Assembly: GCF_900115085.1 (NCBI RefSeq)
Contig: NZ_FOVF01000037.1
Location: 1-41,861, forward strand
Length of the DNA stretch: 41,861 nt
From: Dokdonella immobilis
GTDB lineage: Bacteria > Pseudomonadota > Gammaproteobacteria > Xanthomonadales > Rhodanobacteraceae
Reading direction: 5' to 3'
Program-made: the position numbers and the translations under genes
In this document: in pieces, positions 36,001 through 41,861 of the stretch
Numbering within the stretch: position 1 is the first letter of the stretch
Layout: each line of letters opens with the position of its first letter
The notes under the pieces: generated by a model
What the model saw: the letters and a program-made list of their open reading frames with translations, nothing else
What the model was told of the DNA's origin: nothing
Database searches by the model: none

Positions 36001-36325
36001 CGGCCCGCTGAGCACAGGCCGGCAGTGCCGCGTAGATGCGCCAGCTCAGCGCCTCGCGCGAAAACGCCGATTCGCGCGGCAAACGCTCGGAGACTTCGCG
36101 CAGCACCTCCCAGGCAAACGTCGAGGGCAGCGGAAACTCGACGTTGGCGGCGATGCCGCAGCGCGCGGCGATGCGTTCCTGCAACCAGCGGCCAAGGGCC
36201 GGATGCGCGACGACAACGACGTGCGGGCGCAGTGGATCATCGTTGCCCGCGCTGGCGAGATCGTCGATCAGGCGATCGGCGAGCAGCTCGAGCCGGTTTC
36301 CATGGATGAATTGCGCTGCCTGCAT
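33020..36325 (-). CDS. recC: Exodeoxyribonuclease V subunit gamma (RecC)
   Basis: The 1101-residue protein is the Chi-scanning subunit, an inactivated helicase-nuclease that channels the 3' strand. The start at 36325, MQAAQFIHGNRLELLADRL, matches the position of E. coli RecC (VYHSNRLDVL), and GIAANVEFPLPSTFAWEVL matches its GIAANIDFPLPASFIW. Longer in-frame starts reach 36499 but add a non-conserved Arg-rich tail. Other family marks are the LHGCPSRRREVEVLRDALL type segment (VHGCPSRRREVEVLRDALLR), VVMSPRIEEYVPFVAAVF and FCGMVPMRNVPHRVVCVLGL. It is the first gene of recC-recB-recD and overlaps recB by GTGA. Confidence 0.97.
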   Translation of the reverse strand: MQAAQFIHGNRLELLADRLIDDLASAGNDDPLRPHVVVVAHPALGRWLQERIAARCGIAANVEFPLPSTFAWEVLREVSERLPRESAFSREALSWRIYAALPACAQRAEFGPVRHYLGAAGEPRQRHQLAATLAQTFDEYTMARPNWIRAWQRARLVLDDTDERWQADLWRALAAGVDEADRASLMQEVLRSLLDGAPVPARLERGLSIFGAAHLPPLLLEFFLGLAQRVPLRFYQPNPCLDYWGEIVSAREQVRQRRLWNHHGRREDEAHLESGHPLLASWGGIGREYLKAIHAPELVVHDDDAFAAPPSTGLLGWLQTGILLLDPDHAPPPPVDTVPSLQVHGCPSRRREVEVLRDALLRLFETLDDLKPHDIVVMSPRIEEYVPFVAAVFGDRDDPLAIPYRISDVALRATHPLIDAFARILALGESRFAVSEILGFLAEPAIARRFELDGEAQDWLRTWIADSGIRWGLDADFRAALGAAAIEETTWRFGFNRLLLGHALGDDAVMLADVVPASNVEGSPAQWLGEFARFVDALARTRTGLATPRSAGNWKRWLIERLEALFDGEGGDPLETAAIGDLREAIAALGNEASRWLGDETLDFAVVRSALDAQIAAPRASRGGRFGITFCGMVPMRNVPHRVVCVLGLDAGEFPRRQAPAGFNLMRRYPRAGDRSIREDDRFLFLESLIAARDVFILSHVDRDARTGAANPPSPLVEELTGFLAAAYGAQAWPEARAAILRRHPMHPFAAECFRAGSPSPSYDQRWWSAARLQGGGWIEPAPFVPAGGLPATLQDLQAIEIAPANEWTDLDIDVLLAWLAHPVRAYFRQQLPLDMVEAERDEDIEAFTLDRLGRYQLADRLLGPTPSRPNLHRVQREGRFPLGTVGAQSWEELVEQVAALELKAQHLLGGPFDADVAEARSIGFDDLRVRLTGMVRHRVSTADGHPALLLARPGRIRGIDLARLALERALLGSTETNLPAFAIGFAKGQLEAFRLGSLGQPGTWVRDLLAWRDRGLRQALPAFRRSAEAFAATFQRRGDEDQARRAAHAIWSEGDFPESADPHHRLFARHRDESILGEVFEAFARELFVPLYGVVEEVRS

Positions 36326-36478
36326 GCCCTGCCTGCCCGACTCCCGGATAAACGAGTTTGCCATGCGCCGCGAACTCGCGCCCGAGGGCCGGCTACACTG
36401 GCGTCCCGGATTTGAGCGCCGACGATTCGCAAAACCTGCGAATCGCCCGCCGTATCGCCATATCGAACCAAGCTGACG

Positions 36479-37909
36479 ATGCCCGCCTCCCGTTTCCAAG
36501 CCGTCGCGTTGACGCTGGCCGCACTGGCAGCGGAATCGGCCACGGCCACGACACCGACCTACGAAGCGGAACCGGTGCTCGGCGCGACCACGCTCGTGCG
36601 ACCCGCGTTGATGTCAGGCCCGGGCTTCGAAGTCGATCCGCATGTCGAGATCCGCGGCTACATGGCGCACTTCACCCTCGACACGCCGGTCGGTCCGCTG
36701 CAGGCTGAAAGCGTCGAGATCCTCGCCGATCGCATCGCCGAACTGCCGGCCCTCGAGGCGCTCGACAAGGTCAGCCAGTCCGACGCATTTCTCGGCGCGG
36801 CCGGCGACTCGGCGCAGCAGACGGCGCGCGGCATCGGCCAGGTCTTGCGCCATCCGATCGCCACGCTGAAAGGTATTCCGGCTGGCGTCGCCCGCTACTT
36901 CGGCAAGCGCATCGGCAAGTTCGGCCGCCAAGCGCAATCGTTGTCCGATCGTACCGCGCGCGAATTCGGCAGCAGCGGCAATCCGTATCCGCGCGCCGAC
37001 GGGCCGATGACCGAAGCGCGCGCCATCGATCGCCGCGAAGCGGCGGCGCGCGATCCGGCCAGCGGCAAGGCCTGGTACGAGCGCGCCGGCGCCGAGGCCG
37101 GGCGCGAACTCAAACGCCAGGTCAAGTATGGCCAGGTCCGCCGCGAACTGGCCGAACGGCTCGGTATCGATCCCTACACGAGCAATCCCTATCTCGCCGA
37201 GCGCCTCGACCAACTGGCCTGGGCCGGATCCGGCGGCCGCTTCGTCGCCAGCACCGCGATCGGCTCGATCGGCGGCGTCGGCGGACTCGCCGTGGCCTAC
37301 GGCGGCCGGCTCAATGAAATCGTCTGGAAACTCGACCCGGAACAGATTCGCGAGCGCAATGCGCGACTGCTGAAACGGCATTGCCACGACGAACTGCTGA
37401 TGCGCGAGTTCCTGCGCCGCGGCGTCTTCACGCCAACCCTGCAGACCGCCCTGGTCGACGCGCTCGACGCGCTGCAACCGCGCAGCGGTGGCGATGCCCT
37501 GCTCGAACTCGCCATGTCGGTGCACTCCGAACTCGAGGCCCGCTACCTGGTCAATTCGCTGGCCCTGGTCGTCGATCGGCTCGGCCCGCGTGCGCACGGC
37601 GGCACGCTGGTCATCGTCGGCGCCGGCCTCGCCTACGACAGCAACGACGGCGAACGCCTGCTGCCGCTACCGGTCGACTATCTGGCCTGGACCGACGAAG
37701 TGGCCGGGTTCATCGACCGCGGCGACTTCCGCGACCCGCGCAAGACCGTGGCCATCACCGGCACGGCCACGCCGCGCAGCCTGCGCGAACTGACCGAGCG
37801 TGGCTGGAGCATCGAAACGGGATTGCGCGGGAACGAGGAGAACCTCGCCCTGGCCGGGCCGGATCGCAGCTGCCGGCCCGTTCCGGACGAGACCACAAGC
37901 CACTGCTGA
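36479..37909 (+). CDS. Exported protein of unknown function, divergent from recC
   Basis: The 476-residue protein starts with a short signal peptide (MPASRFQAVALTLAALAAES then ATA). The mature part has an alpha-helical, charged region (about 80-220), a glycine-rich stretch near 255-275 (SGGRFVASTAIGSIGGVGGL, possibly a membrane hairpin), and a C-terminal segment HGGTLVIVGAGLAYDSNDGE that reads like a Rossmann-type turn. I know no named family for it; homologues seem likely in Xanthomonadales because the frame is long with consistent amino-acid use. It shares a 153-base intergenic region with recC, and a regulatory link to repair is possible but unsupported. Confidence 0.75.
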   Translation: MPASRFQAVALTLAALAAESATATTPTYEAEPVLGATTLVRPALMSGPGFEVDPHVEIRGYMAHFTLDTPVGPLQAESVEILADRIAELPALEALDKVSQSDAFLGAAGDSAQQTARGIGQVLRHPIATLKGIPAGVARYFGKRIGKFGRQAQSLSDRTAREFGSSGNPYPRADGPMTEARAIDRREAAARDPASGKAWYERAGAEAGRELKRQVKYGQVRRELAERLGIDPYTSNPYLAERLDQLAWAGSGGRFVASTAIGSIGGVGGLAVAYGGRLNEIVWKLDPEQIRERNARLLKRHCHDELLMREFLRRGVFTPTLQTALVDALDALQPRSGGDALLELAMSVHSELEARYLVNSLALVVDRLGPRAHGGTLVIVGAGLAYDSNDGERLLPLPVDYLAWTDEVAGFIDRGDFRDPRKTVAITGTATPRSLRELTERGWSIETGLRGNEENLALAGPDRSCRPVPDETTSHC

Positions 37910-37912
37910 GCG

Positions 37913-37959
37913 GCGGCTGTCCAGCGTCGGCAACGCTCCCGACCTGCGACAACAGCCGC
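37913..37959. terminator. Hairpin between convergent genes
   Basis: GCGGCTGT (37913-37920) and ACAGCCGC (37952-37959) form an 8-bp outer stem, with AGCGT (37923-37927) and ACGCT (37933-37937) forming an inner one. The structure fills the 54-base gap between the stop codons of two convergent genes, so it may end both transcripts. There is no T-run. Confidence 0.45.
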
Positions 37960-37963
37960 GCCT

Positions 37964-38698
37964 TCAGCGCCGCCTGCGCACCGACGTCGGCGCCGGCACC
38001 GGGCCCGCCCGCTTCGGTGCCGGCCTGGTCCGATTCGCAGCCAGCCAGATCCGGTGCCGCGCACCCTTGTTGCCATGCGCGCGCACCGTCACCTCATCGA
38101 CCTCGAAGCCGACCTGGCGCAGGCGCTCGACGAATTTCCGGTCCGGATGTGCCGACCAGACAGCGAGCACGCCGTGGCCACGCAGCGCAGCCTTCGCTGC
38201 CGCGAGTCCCGGCACCGAATACAGCCAGTCGTTGCCGGCCTGGGTCAGTCCGTCCGGACCGTTGTCGACATCGAGCAGGATCGCATCGAATGCGCCGCGT
38301 GCGGCGCGGATCAGCGCGCCCACATCGGCTTCGACGAGGTCCACGCGTGGATCATCGAGCGGCCTGCCGGCATGGGCGCCGAGCGGACCGTGATTCCAGC
38401 GCACGACCTCGGGCACGAGTTCGGCGACCTGCAGCCGGGCCGTCGCTCCCAGTATTTTCAGCGCCTCGGCCAGGGTGAAGCCCATGCCGAGCCCGCCGAT
38501 CAGGATGCGCGGACTGGCCACGGCGGCGATCCGCTCGCAGGCGATCCGCGCCAGCGCGTCTTCCGAACCATGCATGCGCGTCGACATGAGATCGCCGCCG
38601 CCGGCGATCTTGATCGAAAAATGTTCGCCATCCTCGAACAGGCGCAGCTCGCCGCCGCCCGGCACCTGCGCGGTTTCGAGCAGGCCGAAGCGCTTCAT
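37964..38698 (-). CDS. Spermidine synthase-like (class I SAM) methyltransferase-fold protein
   Basis: From the ATG at 38698 the protein has 244 residues. The SAM-type Rossmann core is visible as ILIGGLGMGFTLAEAL (motif I), LQVAELVPEVVRWN (acidic end of strand 2), DPRVDLVEADVGALI, and FDAILLDVDNGPDGL. The LDVDNGPD segment resembles the spermidine-synthase-like family, but the polyamine-binding residues are not evident, so the name describes the fold only. A longer frame to 38755 abuts the upstream gene; this shorter start, MKRFGLLETAQVPGGGELRL, fits the family better. It follows the deiminase-family gene on the same strand by 57 bases and is probably co-transcribed. Confidence 0.83.
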   Translation of the reverse strand: MKRFGLLETAQVPGGGELRLFEDGEHFSIKIAGGGDLMSTRMHGSEDALARIACERIAAVASPRILIGGLGMGFTLAEALKILGATARLQVAELVPEVVRWNHGPLGAHAGRPLDDPRVDLVEADVGALIRAARGAFDAILLDVDNGPDGLTQAGNDWLYSVPGLAAAKAALRGHGVLAVWSAHPDRKFVERLRQVGFEVDEVTVRAHGNKGARHRIWLAANRTRPAPKRAGPVPAPTSVRRRR

Positions 38699-38755
38699 CG
38701 GGCCACGACCATGAACGCTGTGCGCAGGGTGGCGGGCGCGAGCCCGCAGCGGCAC

Positions 38756-39928
38756 TCACTCCGCCGCATCGAATTCATCGCGATAAAGCAGGTCGGGCAT
38801 GTGCATGACGATGCAGTGGATCGCTCCCGCATTGTTGATGATCGAGCTGCAATCGACATCGACGATCGCGTAACCGGGAAGTGCAGCCTGGTAAGCCGCC
38901 AGGGCCTGGGCATTGCGCGTGGTTTCGCCGTCGAAGTGGCAGATCAGGACGACGTTGTTGACGGTGACCGAGTTGGTGTAGGTGTAGTGCGTGCCGCCGC
39001 TGCGCCATCCCGGCGTCCGGTACACCGTGTAGCCACGCCCCTGCATCAGGCTCGCCGTTGCATCCGTGACCGCCTTCGGCACGCCGCCGCCCTCGCCCGC
39101 AGCGTACTCGCCGATCAGGACCTTGGTGTCGCTGAGCGGAAACATCCACATGTCGATGTGCTGGGTCGAGTCGTAGCTGCTCGGGAACGGATCGGTCAGG
39201 GTCACATCGAGCCCTTCGTAGGCCGCGAAGTAATTCCTGATCTGGATTTCGCTCAAGCCGGGGTTCTCGTTGACGATGAGCCGCGTCATGTAGGCATCGC
39301 GCGTGCTGAACAGATGGAAGTTGCCGCCGCCATGGACGAGCGGAAGCGCATAGACCGGCTCACCGAGCTGTGCGCCGAATACCGATGGAAACAGGTTGTC
39401 GTTCGGTCGCGGCCGGTTGTAGGTGTGGTCGACGATCGCGCGCCGGCCGGAGTCGTTGATGAAGCGCGGGCCGTAGTCGCGCATCCACACCGAGTCGGTG
39501 GTCGCGACGATGAAATGCACGTGGTCGAGGTCGGCGCCGCCGCCCTGCAGCACGCTGCTTGCCGAAGCCTGCTGGCTGGCCCCGCTGACCACGACCCAGA
39601 CATCGGACGGCGGCGTAGCCGTGGTCAGCGGCACGACCATCTCGGTCTGCAAGTCGTTGTAGCTGCCCCAGCGGATCAGGATGCCGGCGTTGGCTTCGTA
39701 TTCGGCCTGGGCGCGGACCGGACCGGCCGGCGCGACCCGCGGCTGGTCGGGGACCAGCAGCCTGGGAAGACCCACTTCCCCGGGCGCGAGATTGCGCGGC
39801 AGCCGCACCGGGTCGTCATCGCGGATCGTTGCCAGGTAGGCCGGATCGGCGCGTTTCATGGCTGCGCCGAGATCGGCCATTGCGAACAGGCCGAACAGAA
39901 CGACCCCGATGATTGCGCGTCTGAGCAT
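38756..39928 (-). CDS. Exported peptidylarginine/agmatine deiminase-family enzyme
   Basis: The 390-residue protein has a signal peptide (MLRRAIIGVVLFGLFAMADLGA) and the guanidino-modifying beta/alpha-propeller core. Key blocks are TDSVWMRDYGPRF with the substrate-guanidino-binding Asp, LPLVHGGGNFHLF, TQHIDMWMFPLSD with the catalytic His, and NNAGAIHCIVMHMP with the nucleophilic cysteine C372. Such enzymes hydrolyse arginine residues or agmatine to citrulline derivatives plus ammonia; export fits action on peptides or extracellular agmatine, but the substrate is unproven. The C-terminus DLLYRDEFDAAE resembles the DVIFADSFE tag of the beta-helix protein. AGGGGAG lies nine bases before the ATG. 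Confidence 0.9.
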   Translation of the reverse strand: MLRRAIIGVVLFGLFAMADLGAAMKRADPAYLATIRDDDPVRLPRNLAPGEVGLPRLLVPDQPRVAPAGPVRAQAEYEANAGILIRWGSYNDLQTEMVVPLTTATPPSDVWVVVSGASQQASASSVLQGGGADLDHVHFIVATTDSVWMRDYGPRFINDSGRRAIVDHTYNRPRPNDNLFPSVFGAQLGEPVYALPLVHGGGNFHLFSTRDAYMTRLIVNENPGLSEIQIRNYFAAYEGLDVTLTDPFPSSYDSTQHIDMWMFPLSDTKVLIGEYAAGEGGGVPKAVTDATASLMQGRGYTVYRTPGWRSGGTHYTYTNSVTVNNVVLICHFDGETTRNAQALAAYQAALPGYAIVDVDCSSIINNAGAIHCIVMHMPDLLYRDEFDAAE

Positions 39929-40058
39929 CGCTTGTACTCCCCTGGACCGATGAGCAGTCTAGCGGCCCTGCCGCCTTTCTGCCGCACCCTGCCCGGGTCC
40001 CGGTAGGCTTCGCGGCCGCTTTCGAGGACACTACGCTTCTTTCGCCGAAGAAAACGCC

Positions 40059-41246
40059 ATGGATTCCGCAACCCGCGAACGCCTCGCCAGCGAACTCGAA
40101 TCGATCCGCGAACAGGGCCTGTTCAAGACCGAACGCATCATCGCCACCCCGCAGTCGGCCGCGATCCGCACCACCGACGGGCGCGAAGTGCTGAACTTCT
40201 GCGCCAACAACTACCTCGGCCTGGCCGACAACGCCGAAGTGATCAAGGCGGCCAAGCTGGCCCTCGACACCCACGGCTTCGGCCTCGCCAGCGTGCGCTT
40301 CATCTGCGGCACCCAGGACCTGCACAAGCAGCTCGAGGCGCAGATTTCCGAGTTCTTCGGCACCGAGGACACGATCCTTTACACGAGTTGCTTCGATGCC
40401 AACGGCGGCCTGTTCGAGACGATCCTCGGCGAGCAGGACGCGGTGATTTCGGATGCGCTCAACCATGCCTCGATCATCGACGGCATCCGCCTGTGCAAGG
40501 CCGAACGCCGGCGCTACGCCAACAGCGACATGGCCGAACTCGAAAAGCACCTGGTCGAGACGAAAGACAAGCGCACGCGCCTGATCGCCACCGACGGCGT
40601 GTTCTCGATGGACGGCTACATCGCCAAGCTCGACGAGATCGTCGCCCTGAAGAAGAAATACGGCGCCCTGCTCATGGTCGACGATTCGCACGCGACCGGC
40701 TTCGTCGGCCCGAACGGGCGCGGCTCGGCCGAACTGCACGGCGTCATGGACGAGGTCGATATCTATACCTCGACCCTCGGCAAGGCCCTCGGCGGCGGCT
40801 CCGGCGGCTTCACCACCGGCCGTCGCGAGATCATCGACCTCCTGCGCCAGCGCTCGCGCCCGTACCTGTTTTCGAACACCCTGCCGCCGCCACTGGTCGC
40901 CGCCAGCATCAAGGTCTTCGAGATCCTTTCGCGCTCGAACGCGCTGCGCGACAGGGTCGAAGCGAACGCGAAGCACTTCCGCCAGCGCATGAGCGAAGCC
41001 GGCTTCGACCTGCGCCCCGGCAACCACCCGATCGTCCCGGTCATGCTCTACGACGCCAAGCTCGCCCAGCAGTTCGCCAGCGCCCTGCTCGAGGAAGGCA
41101 TCTACGTGATCGGCTTCTTCTACCCGGTCGTCCCGCAAGGCCAGGCCCGCATCCGCACGCAGATGAGCGCGGCGCATTCGATCGTGCAGATCGATCGGGC
41201 GGTCGATGCCTTCATCAAGGTCGGCAAGCAACTCGGCGTGATCTGA
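40059..41246 (+). CDS. kbl: Glycine C-acetyltransferase (2-amino-3-ketobutyrate CoA ligase)
   Basis: The 395-residue enzyme matches the Kbl length (398 in E. coli) and layout of alpha-oxoamine synthases. It opens the second step of threonine breakdown: 2-amino-3-ketobutyrate plus CoA gives glycine and acetyl-CoA. The PLP lysine is K242 in [16 protein letters not shown], and [20 protein letters not shown] (207-226) holds the Asp and His that bind [17 protein letters not shown] is the usual N-terminal block. The partner threonine dehydrogenase gene (tdh) is not in the window and may lie elsewhere. Confidence 0.97.
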   Translation: MDSATRERLASELESIREQGLFKTERIIATPQSAAIRTTDGREVLNFCANNYLGLADNAEVIKAAKLALDTHGFGLASVRFICGTQDLHKQLEAQISEFFGTEDTILYTSCFDANGGLFETILGEQDAVISDALNHASIIDGIRLCKAERRRYANSDMAELEKHLVETKDKRTRLIATDGVFSMDGYIAKLDEIVALKKKYGALLMVDDSHATGFVGPNGRGSAELHGVMDEVDIYTSTLGKALGGGSGGFTTGRREIIDLLRQRSRPYLFSNTLPPPLVAASIKVFEILSRSNALRDRVEANAKHFRQRMSEAGFDLRPGNHPIVPVMLYDAKLAQQFASALLEEGIYVIGFFYPVVPQGQARIRTQMSAAHSIVQIDRAVDAFIKVGKQLGVI

Positions 41247-41861
41247 TCGCGCTCGGCCACGCACGCGGTGGCAGGCGCGCCCTGCGCCGGGGATTTCGGG
41301 GGTCGCCATGTGGCGTGCGTGCCCGGATGCCCGCGAATGTCGCGGGCTACGTGAATCTCGTGGCGCACAATTCCGCTCGCCGTGGTCCCTGCCGTTCGAC
41401 GGGTTCAGGACAGGCCGGACTTCGTTCGGGCGGGGACCCAGTGACTGTGCTTGTCGCTCTGTTCGGCATCGCTTCGCGGCGCATTCGTGGAGTTAAGAGC
41501 AAAGCTTTCACTCGCCTTCGGCGAGCGAGTCACTTTCTCTTGCGTGGCCAAGAGAAAGTAACCAAAGAGAAGGCCACCCCAATGCAGCGGTCTCCGGGCA
41601 TCCTGCCCTGCGACTTCGCGCAGCGGCTCCGGGGTTGGCTGACAGTCCATCCGTGGACTGGCAGCCAACTGGCTCGCCTCCCTGCGAGCCACCCTGCGGG
41701 CCTTTTCTCCGCCGCTGCGCCACTGCATAGGGGCCCCATTCACTGCGCATCCTGCGCAGCCAAGACGGAGCAGATCCCCGCAAGCATGCAACTGGTCCGT
41801 CGCCGCGGCTCTTGCTCTTCCTTCTCCCGCCAGGCGGGAGAAGGTGCCGCAGGCGGATGAG
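41247..41861. repeat. Mosaic of intergenic palindromes at the right edge
   Basis: No gene is supported here. Six separate hairpins occur within 340 bases: 41511-41525 (CTCGCC/GGCGAG), 41532-41559 (ACTTTCTCTTG/CAAGAGAAAGT, 11 bp), 41643-41660 (CAGTCCA/TGGACTG), 41671-41690 (GGCTCGC/GCGAGCC), 41743-41759 (CTGCGCA/TGCGCAG) and 41820-41844 (CCTTCTCCCGCC/GGCGGGAGAAGG, 12 bp). The open frame running through it reads GQEKVTKEKATP, a phrase I recall from repeat-derived hypothetical proteins in Xanthomonadaceae, so it is probably a repeat and not a gene. Confidence 0.75.

Noticed and set aside
39816-41309. A 497-residue minus-strand open frame opposite kbl
   Set aside because: Shadow of kbl; Ala/Val/Asp/Gly-rich and without a domain.
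40388-41860. A 490-residue plus-strand frame covering kbl and the right-edge repeats
   Set aside because: Out of frame with kbl, Arg-rich, and its C-terminal part is translated intergenic repeat.

Overview
The window looks like a piece of chromosome from a high-GC gammaproteobacterium of the Xanthomonadales (Lysobacterales), most likely near Dokdonella, Rhodanobacter or Lysobacter. The grounds are the recC-recB-recD order without ptrA, gyrA with mtnA upstream of it, an E. coli-colinear GyrA, a MocR-type regulator facing a PNPOx-family gene, secreted proteins ending in a D-x-x-[FY]-x-D-x-F-[ED] tag, and the palindrome-rich intergenic repeats familiar from that order. This placement is inference from gene content and recall, not from a search.

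Layout. Positions 1-247 hold the N-terminal part of an IS110-family transposase that runs off the left edge; a folded leader (251-328) precedes it. A poorly coding stretch follows to about 964. From 965 to 4226 come two exported proteins on the minus strand: a parallel beta-helix protein and an S33-type alpha/beta hydrolase. From 4745 to 7732 is a plus-strand block: a cytochrome b561-like membrane protein overlapping a membrane-anchored LuxR-type regulator, then a TetR repressor with an operator inside its own apparently leaderless promoter, then a cupin and a clear terminator. A CPBP membrane protease (minus) is followed by a coupled lipid-kinase/metallophosphoesterase pair, a TauE/SafE transporter and a Tat-exported PhoD phosphatase. 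Between 15.2 and 17.1 kb lie a small DUF1328 protein, a sulfotransferase-fold protein and a four-helix membrane protein, all minus.

From 17.5 to 20.4 kb a PNPOx-family flavoprotein and a MocR/PdxR regulator diverge from a shared control region, and sufT follows. From 20.6 to 27.2 kb, minus strand, are gyrA, a GtrA-like protein, mtnA and a large secreted Ig-like/DUF11-like protein. From 27.6 to 36.3 kb is the translationally coupled recC-recB-recD operon. An exported protein of unknown function diverges from recC. Then come a spermidine-synthase-fold methyltransferase and an exported peptidylarginine/agmatine deiminase-family enzyme (minus), and kbl (plus). The last 600 bases are a chain of hairpins typical of intergenic mosaic repeats.

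Most of the window is ordinary core genome: DNA repair, topology, methionine salvage, Fe-S assembly and threonine/glycine metabolism. The most unusual signals are the structured leader of the IS110 element (a candidate bridge RNA or translation-control hairpin), the direct and dispersed short repeats near it, the cytochrome b/LuxR pair, and the shared C-terminal tag on exported proteins. I see no tRNA, rRNA, CRISPR array or phage genes.
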